Shown here: positions 13,751-26,600 of the stretch, one piece after another
How the letters are laid out: every line of letters begins with the position of its first letter
Position numbering within the stretch: the first letter of the stretch is position 1
Assembly (NCBI RefSeq): GCF_964355755.1
Contig: NC_092680.1
Coordinates: 11,015,001-11,079,000 of the forward strand
Origin: Antedon mediterranea
Taxonomy: Eukaryota; Echinodermata; Crinoidea; Comatulida; Antedonidae
Reading direction: 5' to 3'
Length of the DNA stretch: 64,000 bases
Position numbers and translations under genes: made by a program
Notes under the pieces: model-generated
Seen by the model: the letters and a program-made list of their open reading frames with translations, nothing else
Database searches by the model: none
Told to the model about the DNA's origin: nothing

Positions 13751-16690
13751 TTTTGTTAAAAAGTTTTTTCGAAAATCACAAAATGGTCTAAAACGTCTCC
13801 AAATGCGATTTGAAGCTATTCTGTACACTTTGATGTTTTGTGTGAAAAAGTTTTGTCGAAATGCTCAAAATGGTCTAAAACATTTTTAAATACGATATTA
13901 AGCTATTTTGTGATCTTTGATGTTTTTGTGTGAAAAGTTTTATCGAAATGCTCAAAATGGTCTAAAACGGTTTCTATTGTGATTTTAAGCACTTTGATGA
14001 TTTTGTGTAACCAAGTTTCATCGAAATGTACAAAATGGTCTAAAACGTCTCCAAATGCGATTTGAAGCTATTCTAAGTACTTTTGTGTTTTTATGTTAAC
14101 AAGTTTTTTCGAAAATCACAAAATGGTCTAAAACGTCTTCAAATGCGATTTGAAGCTATTCTGTACACTTTGATGTTTTGTGTGAAAAAGTTTTGTCGAA
14201 ATGCTCAAAATGGTGTAAAACGTTTTTAAATACGATATTAAGCTATTTTGTGATCTTTGATGTTTTTGTGTGAAAAGTTTTATCGAAATGCTCAAAATGG
14301 TCTAAAACGTTTTCTAATGCGATTTGAAGCTATTCTGTACACTTTGAAGTTTTGTGTGAAAAAGTTTTCTCGAAATGCTCAAAATGGTCTAATACGTTTT
14401 TAAATACGATATTAAGCTGTTTTGGGCACTTTGATGATTTGTGTGAAAAGTTTTAACGAAATGCTCAAAATGGTCAAAAACGGTTTCTAATGTGATTTTA
14501 AACACTTTGATGTTTTTGTGTAACCAAGTTTTTTCAAAAATCACAAAATGGTCTAAAACGTCTCCAAATGCGATTTGAAGCTTTTCTAAGCACTTTGGTG
14601 TTTTTATGTTAACAAGTTTTTTCGAAAATCACAAAATGGTCTAAAACGTCTCCAAATGCGATTTGAGGATATTCTGAGCACTTTGGTGTTTTTTTGTTAA
14701 AAAGTTTTTTCGAAAATCACAAAATGGTCTAAAACGTCTCCAAATGCGATTTGAAGCTATTCTGTACACTTTGATGTTTTGTGTGAAAAAGTTTTGTCGA
14801 AATGCTCAAAATGGTCTAAAACGTTTTTAAATACGATATTAAGCTATTTTGTGATCTTTGATGTTTTTGTGTGAAAAGTTTTATCGAAATGCTCAAAATG
14901 GTCTAAAACGGTTTCTATTGTGATTTTAAGCACTTTGATGATTTTGTGTAACCAAGTTTCATCGAAATGTACAAAATGGTCTAAAACGTCTCCAAATGCG
15001 ATTTGAAGCTATTCTAAGTACTTTTGTGTTTTTATGTTAACAAGTTTTTTCGAAAATCACAAAATGGTCTAAAACGTCTTCAAATGCGATTTGAAGCTAT
15101 TCTGTACACTTTTATGTTTTGTGTGAAAAAGTTTTGTCGAAATTCTCAAAATGGTCTAAAACGTTTTTAAATACGATATTAAGCTGTTTTGTGCACTTTG
15201 ATGATTTGTGTGAAAAGTTTTAACGAAATGCTCAAAATGGTCAAAAACGGTTTCTAATGTGATTTTAAGCACTTTGATGTTTTTGTGTAACCAAGTTTTT
15301 TCAAAAATCACAAAATGGTCTAAAACGTCTCCAAATGCGATTTGAAGCTTTTCTAAGCACTTTGGTGTTTTTATGTTAACAAGTTTTTTCGAAAATCACA
15401 AAATGGTCTAAAACGTCTCCAAATGCGATTTGAAGATATTCTGAGCACTTTGGTGTTTTTATGTTAAAAAGTTTTTTCGAAAATCACAAAATAGTCTAAA
15501 ACGTCTCCAAATGCGATTTGAAGCTATTCTGTACACTTTGATGTTTTGTGTGAAAAAGTTTTGTCGAAATGCTCAAAATGGTCTAAAACGTTTTTAAAAC
15601 GATATTAAGCTATTTTGTGCTCTTTGATGTTTTTGTGTAACCAAGTTTCATCGAAAATCACAAAATGGTCTAAAACGTCTCAAAATGCGATTTGAAGCTT
15701 TTCTAAGCACTTTGGTGTTTTTATGTTAACAAGTTTTTTCGAAAATCACGAAATGGTCTAAAATGTCTCCAAATGCGATTTGAAGATATTCTGAGCACTT
15801 TGGTGTTTTTATGTTAAAAAGTTTTTTCGAAAATCACAAAATGGTCTAAAACGTCTCCAAATGCGATTTGAAGCTCTTCTGTACACTTTGATGTTTTGTG
15901 TGAAAAAGTTTTGTCGAAATGCTCAAAATGGTCTAAAACGTTTTTAAATACGATATTAAGCTGTTTTGTGCACTTTGATGATTTGTGTGAAAAGTTTTAA
16001 CGAAATGCTCAAAATGGTCTAAAACGGTTTCTAATGTGATTTTAAGCACTTTGATGTTTTTGTGTAACCAAGTTTTATCGAAAATCACAAAATAGTCTAA
16101 AACGTCTCCAAATGCGATTTGAAGCTTTTCTAAGCACTTTGGTGTTTTTATGTTAACAAGTTTTTTCGAAAATCACAAAATGGTCTAAAACGTCTCCAAA
16201 TGCGATTTGAGGATATTCTGAGCACTTTGGTGTTTTTTTGTTAAAAAGTTTTTTCGAAAATCACAAAATGGTCTAAAACGTCTCCAAATGCGATTTGAAG
16301 CTATTCTGTACACTTTGATGTTTTGTGTGAAAAAGTTTTGTCGAAATGCTCAAAATGGTCTAAAACATTTTTAAATACGATATTAAGCTATTTTGTGATC
16401 TTTGATGTTTTTGTGTGAAAAGTTTTATCGAAATGCTCAAAATGGTCTAAAACGGTTTCTATTGTGATTTTAAGCACTTTGATGATTTTGTGTAACCAAG
16501 TTTCATCGAAATGTACAAAATGGTCTAAAACGTCTCCAAATGCGATTTGAAGCTATTCTAAGTACTTTTGTGTTTTTATGTTAACAAGTTTTTTCGAAAA
16601 TCACAAAATGGTCTAAAACGTCTTCAAATGCGATTTGAAGCTATTCTGTACACTTTGATGTTTTGTGTGAAAAAGTTTTGTCAAAATGCT
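13380..16690 (+). repeat. Two copies of a roughly 0.8-kb block, 2,485 bp apart
   Basis: The stretch from about 13,386 to 14,190 recurs from about 15,871 to 16,675. Three markers keep the exact 2,485-bp spacing: the start of AAGCTCTTCTG (13,386 and 15,871), AACCAAGTTTTATCG (13,581 and 16,066), and AAAACATTTTTAAATACG (variant C at 13,881 and 16,366). The last variant recurs at several later places, for example near 19,625, 23,464, 35,603, 46,508 and 54,512, so this block was copied widely through the array. Confidence 0.75.
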
Positions 16691-17220
16691 CAAAATGGTC
16701 TAAAACGTTTTTAAAACGATATTAAGCTATTTTGTGCTCTTTGATGTTTTTGTGTAACCAAGTTTCATCGAAAATCACAACATGGTCTAAAACGTCTCCA
16801 AATGCGATTTGAAGCTTTTCTAAGCACTTTGGTGTTTTTATGTTAACAAGTTTTTTCGAAAATCACAAAATGGTCTAAAACGTCTCCAAATGCGATTTGA
16901 AGCTCTTCTGTACACTTTGATGTTTTGTTTGAAAAAGTTTTGTCGAAATTCTCAAAATGGTCTAAAACGTTTTTAAATACGATATTAAGCTGTTTTGTGC
17001 ACTTTGATGATTTGTGTGAAAAGTTTTAACGAAATGCTCAAAATGGTCTAAAACGGTTTCTAATGTGATTTTAAGCACTTTGATGTTTTTGTGTAACCAA
17101 GTTTTTTCGAAAATCACAAAATAGTCTAAAACGTCTCCAAATGCGATTTGAAGCTTTTCTAAGCACTTTGGTGTTTTTATGTTAACAAGTTTTTTCGAAA
17201 ATCACAAAATGGTCTAAAAC

Positions 17221-18248
17221 GTCTCCAAATGCGATTTGAAGCTTTTCTAAGCACTTTGGTGTTTTTATGTTAACAAGTTTTTTCGAAAATCTTGAAATGG
17301 TCTAAAATGTCTCCAAATGCGATTTGAAGATATTCTGAGCACTTTGGTGTTTTTATGTTAAAAAGTTTTTTCGAAAATCACAAAATGGTCTAAAACGTCT
17401 CCAAATGCGATTTGAAGCTCTTCTGTACACTTTGATGTTTTGTGTGAAAAAGATTTGTCGATATGCTCAAAATGGTCTAAAACGTTTTTAAATACGATAT
17501 TAAGCTGTTTTGTGCACTTTAATGATTTGTGTGAAAAGTTTTACGAAATGCTCAAAATGGTCTAAAACGGTTTCTAATGTGATTTTAAGCACTTTGATGT
17601 TTTTGTGTAACCAAGTTTTTTCGAAAATCACAAAATGGTCTAAAACGTCTCCAAATGCGATTTCAAGCTTTTCTAAGCACTTTGGTGTTTTTATGTTAAC
17701 AAGTTTTTTCGAAAATCACAAAATGGTCTAAAACGTCTCCAAATGCGATTTGAAGCTTTTCTAAGCACTTTGGTGTTTTTATGTTAACAAGTTTTTTCGA
17801 AAATCTTGAAATGGTCTAAAATGTCTCCAAATGCGATTTGAAGATATTCTGAGCACTTTGGTGTTTTTATGTTAAAAAGTTTTTTCGAAAATCACAAAAT
17901 GGTCTAAAACGTCTCCAAATGCGATTTGAAGCTCTTCTGTACACTTTGATGTTTTGTGTGAAAAAGATTTGTCGATATGCTCAAAATGGTCTAAAACGTT
18001 TTTAAATACGATATTAAGCTGTTTTGTGCACTTTAATGATTTGTGTGAAAAGTTTTACGAAATGCTCAAAATGGTCTAAAACGGTTTCTAATGTGATTTT
18101 AAGCACTTTGATGTTTTTGTGTAACCAAGTTTTTTCGAAAATCACAAAATGGTCTAAAACGTCTCCAAATGCGATTTCAAGCTTTTCTAAGCACTTTGGT
18201 GTTTTTATGTTAACAAGTTTTTTCGAAAATCACAAAATGGTCTAAAAC
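17221..18248 (+). repeat. 514-bp higher-order repeat, two tandem copies
   Basis: Two tandem 514-bp units of six monomers each occupy about 17,221-17,734 and 17,735-18,248. They are marked by CGAAAATCTTGAAATGG (C at 17,284 and 17,798). Each also carries a one-base deletion (GTTTTACGAAATG instead of GTTTTAACGAAATG), which opens a meaningless 73-codon frame. The same 514-bp unit reappears elsewhere in the array. Confidence 0.88.
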
Positions 18249-21200
18249 GTCTCCAAATGCGATTTGAGGATATTCTGAGCACTTTGGTGTTTTTATGTTA
18301 AAAAGTTTTTTCGAAAATCACAAAATGGTCTAAAACGTCTCCAAATGCGATTTGAAGCTATTCTGTACACTTTGATGTTTTGTGTGAAAAAGTTTTGTCG
18401 AAATGCTCAAAATGGTCTAAAACGTTTTTAAAACGATATTAAGCTATTTTGTGCTCTTTGATGTTTTTGTGTAACCAAGTTTCATCGAAATCAACAAAAT
18501 GGTCTAATACGTCTCCAAATGCGATTTGAAGTTTTTCCAAGCACTTTGCTGTTTTTATGTTAACAAGTTTTTTCGAAAATCACAAAATGGTCTAAAACGT
18601 CTTCAAATGCGATTTGAAGCTATTCTGTACACTTTGATGTTTTGTGTGAAAAAGTTTTGTCGAAATGCTCAAAATGGTCTAAAACGTTTTTAAATACGAT
18701 ATAAAGCTATTTTGTGATCTTTGATGTTTTTGTGTGAAAAGTTTTATCGAAATGCTCAAAATGGTCTAAAACGGTTTCTAATGCGATTTGAAGCTATTCT
18801 GTACCCTTTGAAGTTTTTTGTGAAAAAGTTTTCTCGAAATGCTCAAAATGGTCTAAAAAGTTTTTATATACCATATTAAGCTATTTTGTGCACTTTGATG
18901 TTTTTTGTGAAAAGTTTTATCGAAATGCTCAAAATGGTCTAAAACGGTTTCTATTGGGATTTTAAGCACTTTGATGATTTTGTGTAACCAAGTTTCATCG
19001 AAATGTACAAAATGGTCTAAAACGTCTCCAAATGCGATTTGAAGCTATTCTAAGTACTTTTGTGTTTTTATGTTAACAAGTTTTTTCGAAAATCACAAAA
19101 TGGTCTAAAACGTCTTCAAATGCGATTTGAAGCTATTCTGTACACTTTTATGTTTTGTGTGAAAAAGTTTTGTCAAAATTCTCAAAATGGTCTAAAACGT
19201 TTTTAAATACGATATTAAGCTGTTTTGTGCACTTTGATGATTTGTGTGAAAAGTTTTAACGAAATGCTCAAAATGGTCAAAAACGGTTTCTAATGTGATT
19301 TTAAGCACTTTGATGTTTTTGTGTAACCAAGTTTTATCGAAAATCACAAAATAGTCTAAAACGTCTCCAAATGCGATTTGAAGCTTTTCTAAGCACTTTG
19401 GTGTTTTTATGTTAACAAGTTTTTTCGAAAATCACAAAATGGTCTAAAACGTCTCCAAATGCGATTTGAGGATATTCTGAGCACTTTGGTGTTTTTTTGT
19501 TAAAAAGTTTTTTCGAAAATCACAAAATGGTCTAAAACGTCTCCAAATGCGATTTGAAGCTATTCTGTACACTTTGATGTTTTGTGTGAAAAAGTTTTGT
19601 CGAAATGCTCAAAATGGTCTAAAACATTTTTAAATACGATATTAAGCTATTTTGTGATCTTTGATGTTTTTGTGTGAAAAGTTTTATCGAAATGCTCAAA
19701 ATGGTCTAAAACGGTTTCTATTGTGATTTTAAGCACTTTGATGATTTTGTGTAACCAAGTTTCATCGAAATGTACAAAATGGTCTAAAACGTCTCCAAAT
19801 GCGATTTGAAGCTATTCTAAGTACTTTTGTGTTTTTATGTTAACAAGTTTTTTCGAAAATCACAAAATGGTCTAAAACGTCTTCAAATGCGATTTGAAGC
19901 TATTCTGTACACTTTGATGTTTTGTGTGAAAAAGTTTTGTCAAAATGCTCAAAATGGTCTAAAACGTTTTTAAAACGATATTAAGCTATTTTGTGCTCTT
20001 TGATGTTTTTGTGTAACCAAGTTTCATCGAAAATCACAACATGGTCTAAAACGTCTCCAAATGCGATTTGAAGCTTTTCTAAGCACTTTGGTGTTTTTAT
20101 GTTAACAAGTTTTTTCGAAAATCACAAAATGGTCTAAAACGTCTCCAAATGCGATTTGAAGCTCTTCTGTACACTTTGATGTTTTGTTTGAAAAAGTTTT
20201 GTCGAAATTCTTAAAATGGTCTAAAACGTTTTTAAATACGATATTAAGCTGTTTTGTGCACTTTGATGATTTGTGTGAAAAGTTTTAACGAAATGCTCAA
20301 AATGGTCTAAAACGGTTTCTAATGTGATTTTAAGCACTTTGATGTTTTTGTGTAACCAAGTTTTTTCGAAAATCACAAAATAGTCTAAAACGTCTCCAAA
20401 TGCGATTTGAAGCTATTCTGTACACTTTTATGTTTTGTGTGAAAAAGTTTTGTCGAAATGCTCAAAATGGTCTAAAACGTTTTAATATACCATATTAAGC
20501 TATTTTGTGCACTTTGATGTTTTTTGTGAAAAGTTTTATCGAAATCCTCAAAATGGTCTAAAACGGTTTCTATTGTGATTTTAAGCACTTTGATGATTTT
20601 GTGTAACCAAGTTTCATCGAAATGTACAAAATGGTCTAAAACGTCTCCAAATGCGATTTGAAGCTATTCTAAGTACTTTTGTGTTTTTATGTTAACAAGT
20701 TTTTTCGAAAATCACAAAATGGTCTAAAACGTCTTCAAATGCGATTTGAAGCTATTCTGTACACTTTGATGTTTTGTGTGAAAAAGTTTTGTCAAAATGC
20801 TCAAAATGGTCTAAAACGTTTTTAAAACGATATTAAGCTATTTTGTGCTCTTTGATGTTTTTGTGTAACCAAGTTTCATCGAAAATCACAACATGGTCTA
20901 AAACGTCTCCAAATGCGATTTGAAGCTTTTCTAAGCACTTTGGTGTTTTTATGTTAACAAGTTTTTTCGAAAATCACAAAATGGTCTAAAACGTCTCCAA
21001 ATGCGATTTGAAGCTCTTCTGTACACTTTGATGTTTTGTTTGAAAAAGTTTTGTCGAAATTCTCAAAATGGTCTAAAACGTTTTTAAATACGATATTAAG
21101 CTGTTTTGTGCACTTTGATGATTTGTGTGAAAAGTTTTAATGAAATGCTCAAAATGGTCTAAAACGGTTTCTAATGTGATTTTAAGCACTTTGATGTTTT

Positions 21201-23652
21201 TGTGTAACCAAGTTTTTTCGAAAATCACAAAATAGTCTAAAACGTCTCCAAATGCGATTTGAAGCTATTCTGTACACTTTTATGTTTTGTGTGAAAAAGT
21301 TTTGTCGAAATGCTCAAAATGGTCTAAAACGTTTTAATATACCATATTAAGCTATTTTGTGCACTTTGATGTTTTTTGTGAAAAGTTTTATCGAAATCCT
21401 CAAAATGGTCTAAAACGGTTTCTATTGTGATTTTAAGCACTTTGATGATTTTGTGTAACCAAGTTTCATCGAAATGTACAAAATGGTCTAAAACGTCTCC
21501 AAATGCGATTTGAAGCTATTCTAAGTACTTTTGTGTTTTTATATTAACAAGTTTTTTTTTAAATCACAAAATGGTCTAAAACGTCTTCAAATGCGATTTG
21601 AAGCTATTCTGTACACTTTGATGTTTTGTGTGAAAAAGTTTTGTCGAAATGCTCAAAATGGTCTAAAACGTTTTTAAATACGATATTAAGCTATTTTGTG
21701 ATCTTTGATGTTTTTGTGTGAAAAGTTTTATCGAAATGCTCAAAATGGTCTAAAACGGTTTCTATTGTGATTTTAAGCACTTTGATGATTTTGTGTAACC
21801 AAGTTTTATCGAAATGCTCAAAATGGTCTAAAACGGTTTCTAATGCGATTTGAAGCTATTCTGTACCCTTTGAAGTTTTTTGTGAAAAAGTTTTCCTTAA
21901 ATGCTCAAAATGGTCTAAAAAGTTTTTATATACCATATTAAGCTATTTTGTGCACTTTGATGTTTTTTGTGAAAAGTTTTATCGAAATGCTCAAAATGGT
22001 CTAAAACGGTTTCTATTGGGATTTTAAGCACTTTGATGATTTTGTGTAACCAAGTTTCATCGAAATGTACAAAATGGTCTAAAACGTCTCCAAATGCGAT
22101 TTGAAGCTATTCTAAGTACTTTTGTGTTTTTATGTTAACAAGTTTTTTCGAAAATCACAAAATGGTCTAAAACGTCTTCAAATGCGATTTGAAGCTATTC
22201 TGTACACTTTTATGTTTTGTGTGAAAAAGTTTTGTCGAAATTCTCAAAATGGTCTAAAACGTTTTTAAATACGATATTAAGCTGTTTTGTGCACTTTGAT
22301 GATTTGTGTGAAAAGTTTTAACGAAATGCTCAAAATGGTCAAAAACGGTTTCTAATGTGATTTTAAGCACTTTGATGTTTTTGTGTAACCAAGTTTTTTC
22401 AAAAATCACAAAATGGTCTAAAACGTCTCCAAATGCGATTTGAAGCTTTTCTAAGCACTTTGGTGTTTTTATGTTAACAAGTTTTTTCGAAAATCACAAA
22501 ATGGTCTAAAACGTCTCCAAATGCGATTTGAAGATATTCTGAGCACTTTGGTGTTTTTATGTTAAAAAGTTTTTTCGAAAATCACAAAATAGTCTAAAAC
22601 GTCTCCAAATGCGATTTGAAGCTATTCTGTACACTTTGATGTTTTGTGTGAAAAAGTTTTGTCGAAATGCTCAAAATGGTCTAAAACGTTTTTAAAACGA
22701 TATTAAGCTATTTTGTGCTCTTTGATGTTTTTGTGTAACCAAGTTTCATCGAAAATCACAAAATGGTCTAAAACGTCTCAAAATGCGATTTGAAGCTTTT
22801 CTAAGCACTTTGGTGTTTTTATGTTAACAAGTTTTTTCGAAAATCACGAAATGGTCTAAAATGTCTCCAAATGCGATTTGAAGATATTCTGAGCACTTTG
22901 GTGTTTTTATGTTAAAAAGTTTTTTCGAAAATCACAAAATGGTCTAAAACGTCTCCAAATGCGATTTGAAGCTCTTGTGTACACTTTGATGTTTTGTGTG
23001 AAAAAGTTTTGTCGAAATGCTCAAAATGGTCTAAAACGTTTTTAAATACGATATTAAGCTGTTTTGTGCACTTTGATGATTTGTGTGAAAAGTTTTAAAG
23101 AAATGCTCAAAATGGTCTAAAACGGTTTCTAATGTGATTTTAAGCACTTTGATGTTTTTGTGTAACCAAGTTTTATCGATAATCACAAAATAGTCTAAAA
23201 CGTCTCCAAATGCGATTTGAAGCTTTTCTAAGCACTTTGGTGTTTTTATGTTAACAAGTTTTTTCGAAAATCACAAAATGGTCTAAAACGTCTCCAAATG
23301 CGATTTGAGGATATTCTGAGCACTTTGGTGTTTTTTTGTTAAAAAGTTTTTTCGAAAATCACAAAATGGTCTAAAACTTCTCCAAATGCGATTTGAAGCT
23401 ATTCTGTACACTTTGATGTTTTGTGTGAAAAAGTTTTGTCGAAATGCTCAAAATGGTCTAAAACATTTTTAAATACGATATTAAGCTATTTTGTGATCTT
23501 TGATGTTTTTGTGTGAAAAGTTTTATCGAAATGCTCAAAATGGTCTAAAACGGTTTCTATTGTGATTTTAAGCACTTTGATGATTTTGTGTAACCAAGTT
23601 TCATCGAAATGTACAAAATGGTCTAAAACGTCTCCAAATGCGATTTGAAGCT

Positions 23653-26600
23653 ATTCTAAGTACTTTTGTGTTTTTATGTTAACAAGTTTTTTCGAAAATC
23701 ACAAAATGGTCTAAAACGTCTTCAAATGCGATTTGAAGCTATTCTGTACACTTTGATGTTTTGTGTGAAAAAGTTTTGTCAAAATGCTCAAAATGGTCTA
23801 AAACGTTTTTAAAACGATATTAAGCTATTTTGTGCTCTTTGATGTTTTTGTGTAACCAAGTTTCATCGAAAATCACAACATGGTCTAAAACGTCTCCAAA
23901 TGCGATTTGAAGCTTTTCTAAGCACTTTGGTGTTTTTATGTTAACAAGTTTTTTCGAAAATCACAAAATGGTCTAAAACGTCTCCAAATGCGATTTGAAG
24001 CTCTTCTGTACACTTTGATGTTTTGTTTGAAAAAGTTTTGTCGAAATTCTCAAAATGGTCTAAAACGTTTTTAAATACGATATTAAGCTGTTTTGTGCAC
24101 TTTGATGATTTGTGTGAAAAGTTTTAACGAAATGCTCAAAATGGTCTAAAACGGTTTCTAATGTGATTTTAAGCACTTTGATGTTTTTGTGTAACCAAGT
24201 TTTTTCGAAAATCACAAAATAGTCTAAAACGTCTCCAAATGCGATTTGAAGCTATTCTGTACACTTTTATGTTTTGTGTGAAAAAGTTTTGTCGAAATGC
24301 TCAAAATGGTCTAAAACGTTTTAATATACCATATTAAGCTATTTTGTGCACTTTGATGTTTTTTGTGAAAAGTTTTATCGAAATCCTCAAAATGGTCTAA
24401 AACGGTTTCTATTGTGATTTTAAGCACTTTGATGATTTTGTGTAACCAAGTTTCATCGAAATGTACAAAATGGTCTAAAACGTCTCCAAATGCGATTTGA
24501 AGCTATTCTAAGTACTTTTGTGTTTTTATGTTAACAAGTTTTTTTTTAAATCACAAAATGGTCTAAAACGTCTTCAAATGCGATTTGAAGCTATTCTGTA
24601 CACTTTGATGTTTTGTGTGAAAAAGTTTTGTCGAAATGCTCAAAATGGTCTAAAACGTTTTTAAATACGATATTAAGCTATTTTGTGATCTTTGATGTTT
24701 TTGTGTGAAAAGTTTTATCGAAATGCTCAAAATGGTCTAAAACGGTTTCTATTGTGATTTTAAGCACTTTGATGATTTTGTGTAACCAAGTTTCATCGAA
24801 ATGTACAAAATGGTCTAAAACGTCTCCAAATGCGATTTGAAGCTATTCTAAGTACTTTTGTGTTTTTATGTTAACAAGTTTTTTCGAAAATCACAAAATG
24901 GTCTAAAACGTCTTCAAATGCGATTTGAAGCTATTCTGTACACTTTGATGTTTTGTGTGAAAAAGTTTTGTCGAAATGCTCAAAATGGTCTAAAACGTTT
25001 TTAAATACGATATTAAGCTATTTTGTGCTCTTTGATGTTTTTGTGTAACCAAGTTTCATCGAAAATCACAAAATGGTCTAAAACGTCTTCAAATGCGATT
25101 TGAAGCTATTCTGTACACTTTGATGTTTTGTGTGAAAAAGTTTTGTCAAAATGCTCAAAATGGTCTAAAACGTTTTTAAAACGATATTAAGCTATTTTGT
25201 GCTCTTTGATGTTTTTGTGTAACCAAGTTTCATCGAAAATCACAAAATGGTCTAAAACGTCTCCAAATGCGATTTGAAGCTTTTCTAAGCACTTTGGTGT
25301 TTTTATGTTAACAAGTTTTTTCGAAAATCACGAAATGGTCTAAAATGTCTCCAAATGTGATTTGAAGATATTCTGAGCACTTAGATGTTTTTGTGTGAAA
25401 AGTTTTATCGAAATGCTCAAAATGGTCTAAAACGGTTTCTAATGCGATTTGAAGCTATTCTGTACACTTTGAAGTTTTTTGTGAAAAAGTTTTCTCGAAA
25501 TGCTCAAAATGGTCTAAAACGTTTTTATATACCATATTAAGCTATTTTGTGCACTTTTATGTTTTGTGTGAAAAAGTTTTGTCGAAATTCTCAAAATGGT
25601 CTAAAACGTTTTTAAATACGATATTAAGCTGTTTTGTGCACTTTGATGATTTGTGTGAAAAGTTTTAACGAAATGCTCAAAATGGTCAAAAACGGTTTCT
25701 AATGTGATTTTAAGCACTTTGATGTTTTTGTGTAACCAAGTTTTTTCAAAAATCACAAAATGGTCTAAAACGTCTCCAAATGCGATTTGAAGCTTTTCTA
25801 AGCACTTTTGTGTTTTTATGTTAACAAGTTTTTTCGAAAATCACAAAATGGTCTAAAACGTCTTCAAATGCGATTTGAAGCTATTCTGTACACTTTGATG
25901 TTTTGTGTGAAAAAGATTTGTCGATATGCTCAAAATGGTCTAAAACGTTTTTAAATACGATATTAAGCTGTTTTGTGCACTTTAATGATTTGTGTGAAAA
26001 GTTTTACGAAATGCTCAAAATGGTCTAAAACGGTTTCTAATGTGATTTTAAGCACTTTGATGTTTTTGTGTAACCAAGTTTTTTCAAAAATCACAAAATG
26101 GTCTAAAACGTCTCCAAATGCGATTTGAAGCTTTTCTAAGCACTTTGGTGTTTTTATGTTAACAAGTTTTTTCGAAAATCACAAAATGGTCTAAAACGTC
26201 TCCAAATGCGATTTGAAGCTATTCTGTACACTTTGATGTTTTGTGTGAAAAAGTTTTGTCGAAATGCTCAAAATGGTCTAAAACATTTTTAAATACGATA
26301 TTAAGCTATTTTGTGATCTTTGATGTTTTTGTGTGAAAAGTTTTATCGAAATGCTCAAAATGGTCTAAAACGGTTTCTATTGTGATTTTAAGCACTTTGA
26401 TGATTTTGTGTAACCAAGTTTCATCGAAATGTACAAAATGGTCTAAAACGTCTCCAAATGCGATTTGAAGCTATTCTAAGTACTTTTGTGTTTTTATGTT
26501 AACAAGTTTTGTCGAAAATCACAAAATGGTCTAAAACGTCTTCAAATGCGATTTGAAGCTATTCTGTACACTTTGATGTTTTGTGTGAAAAAGTTTTGTC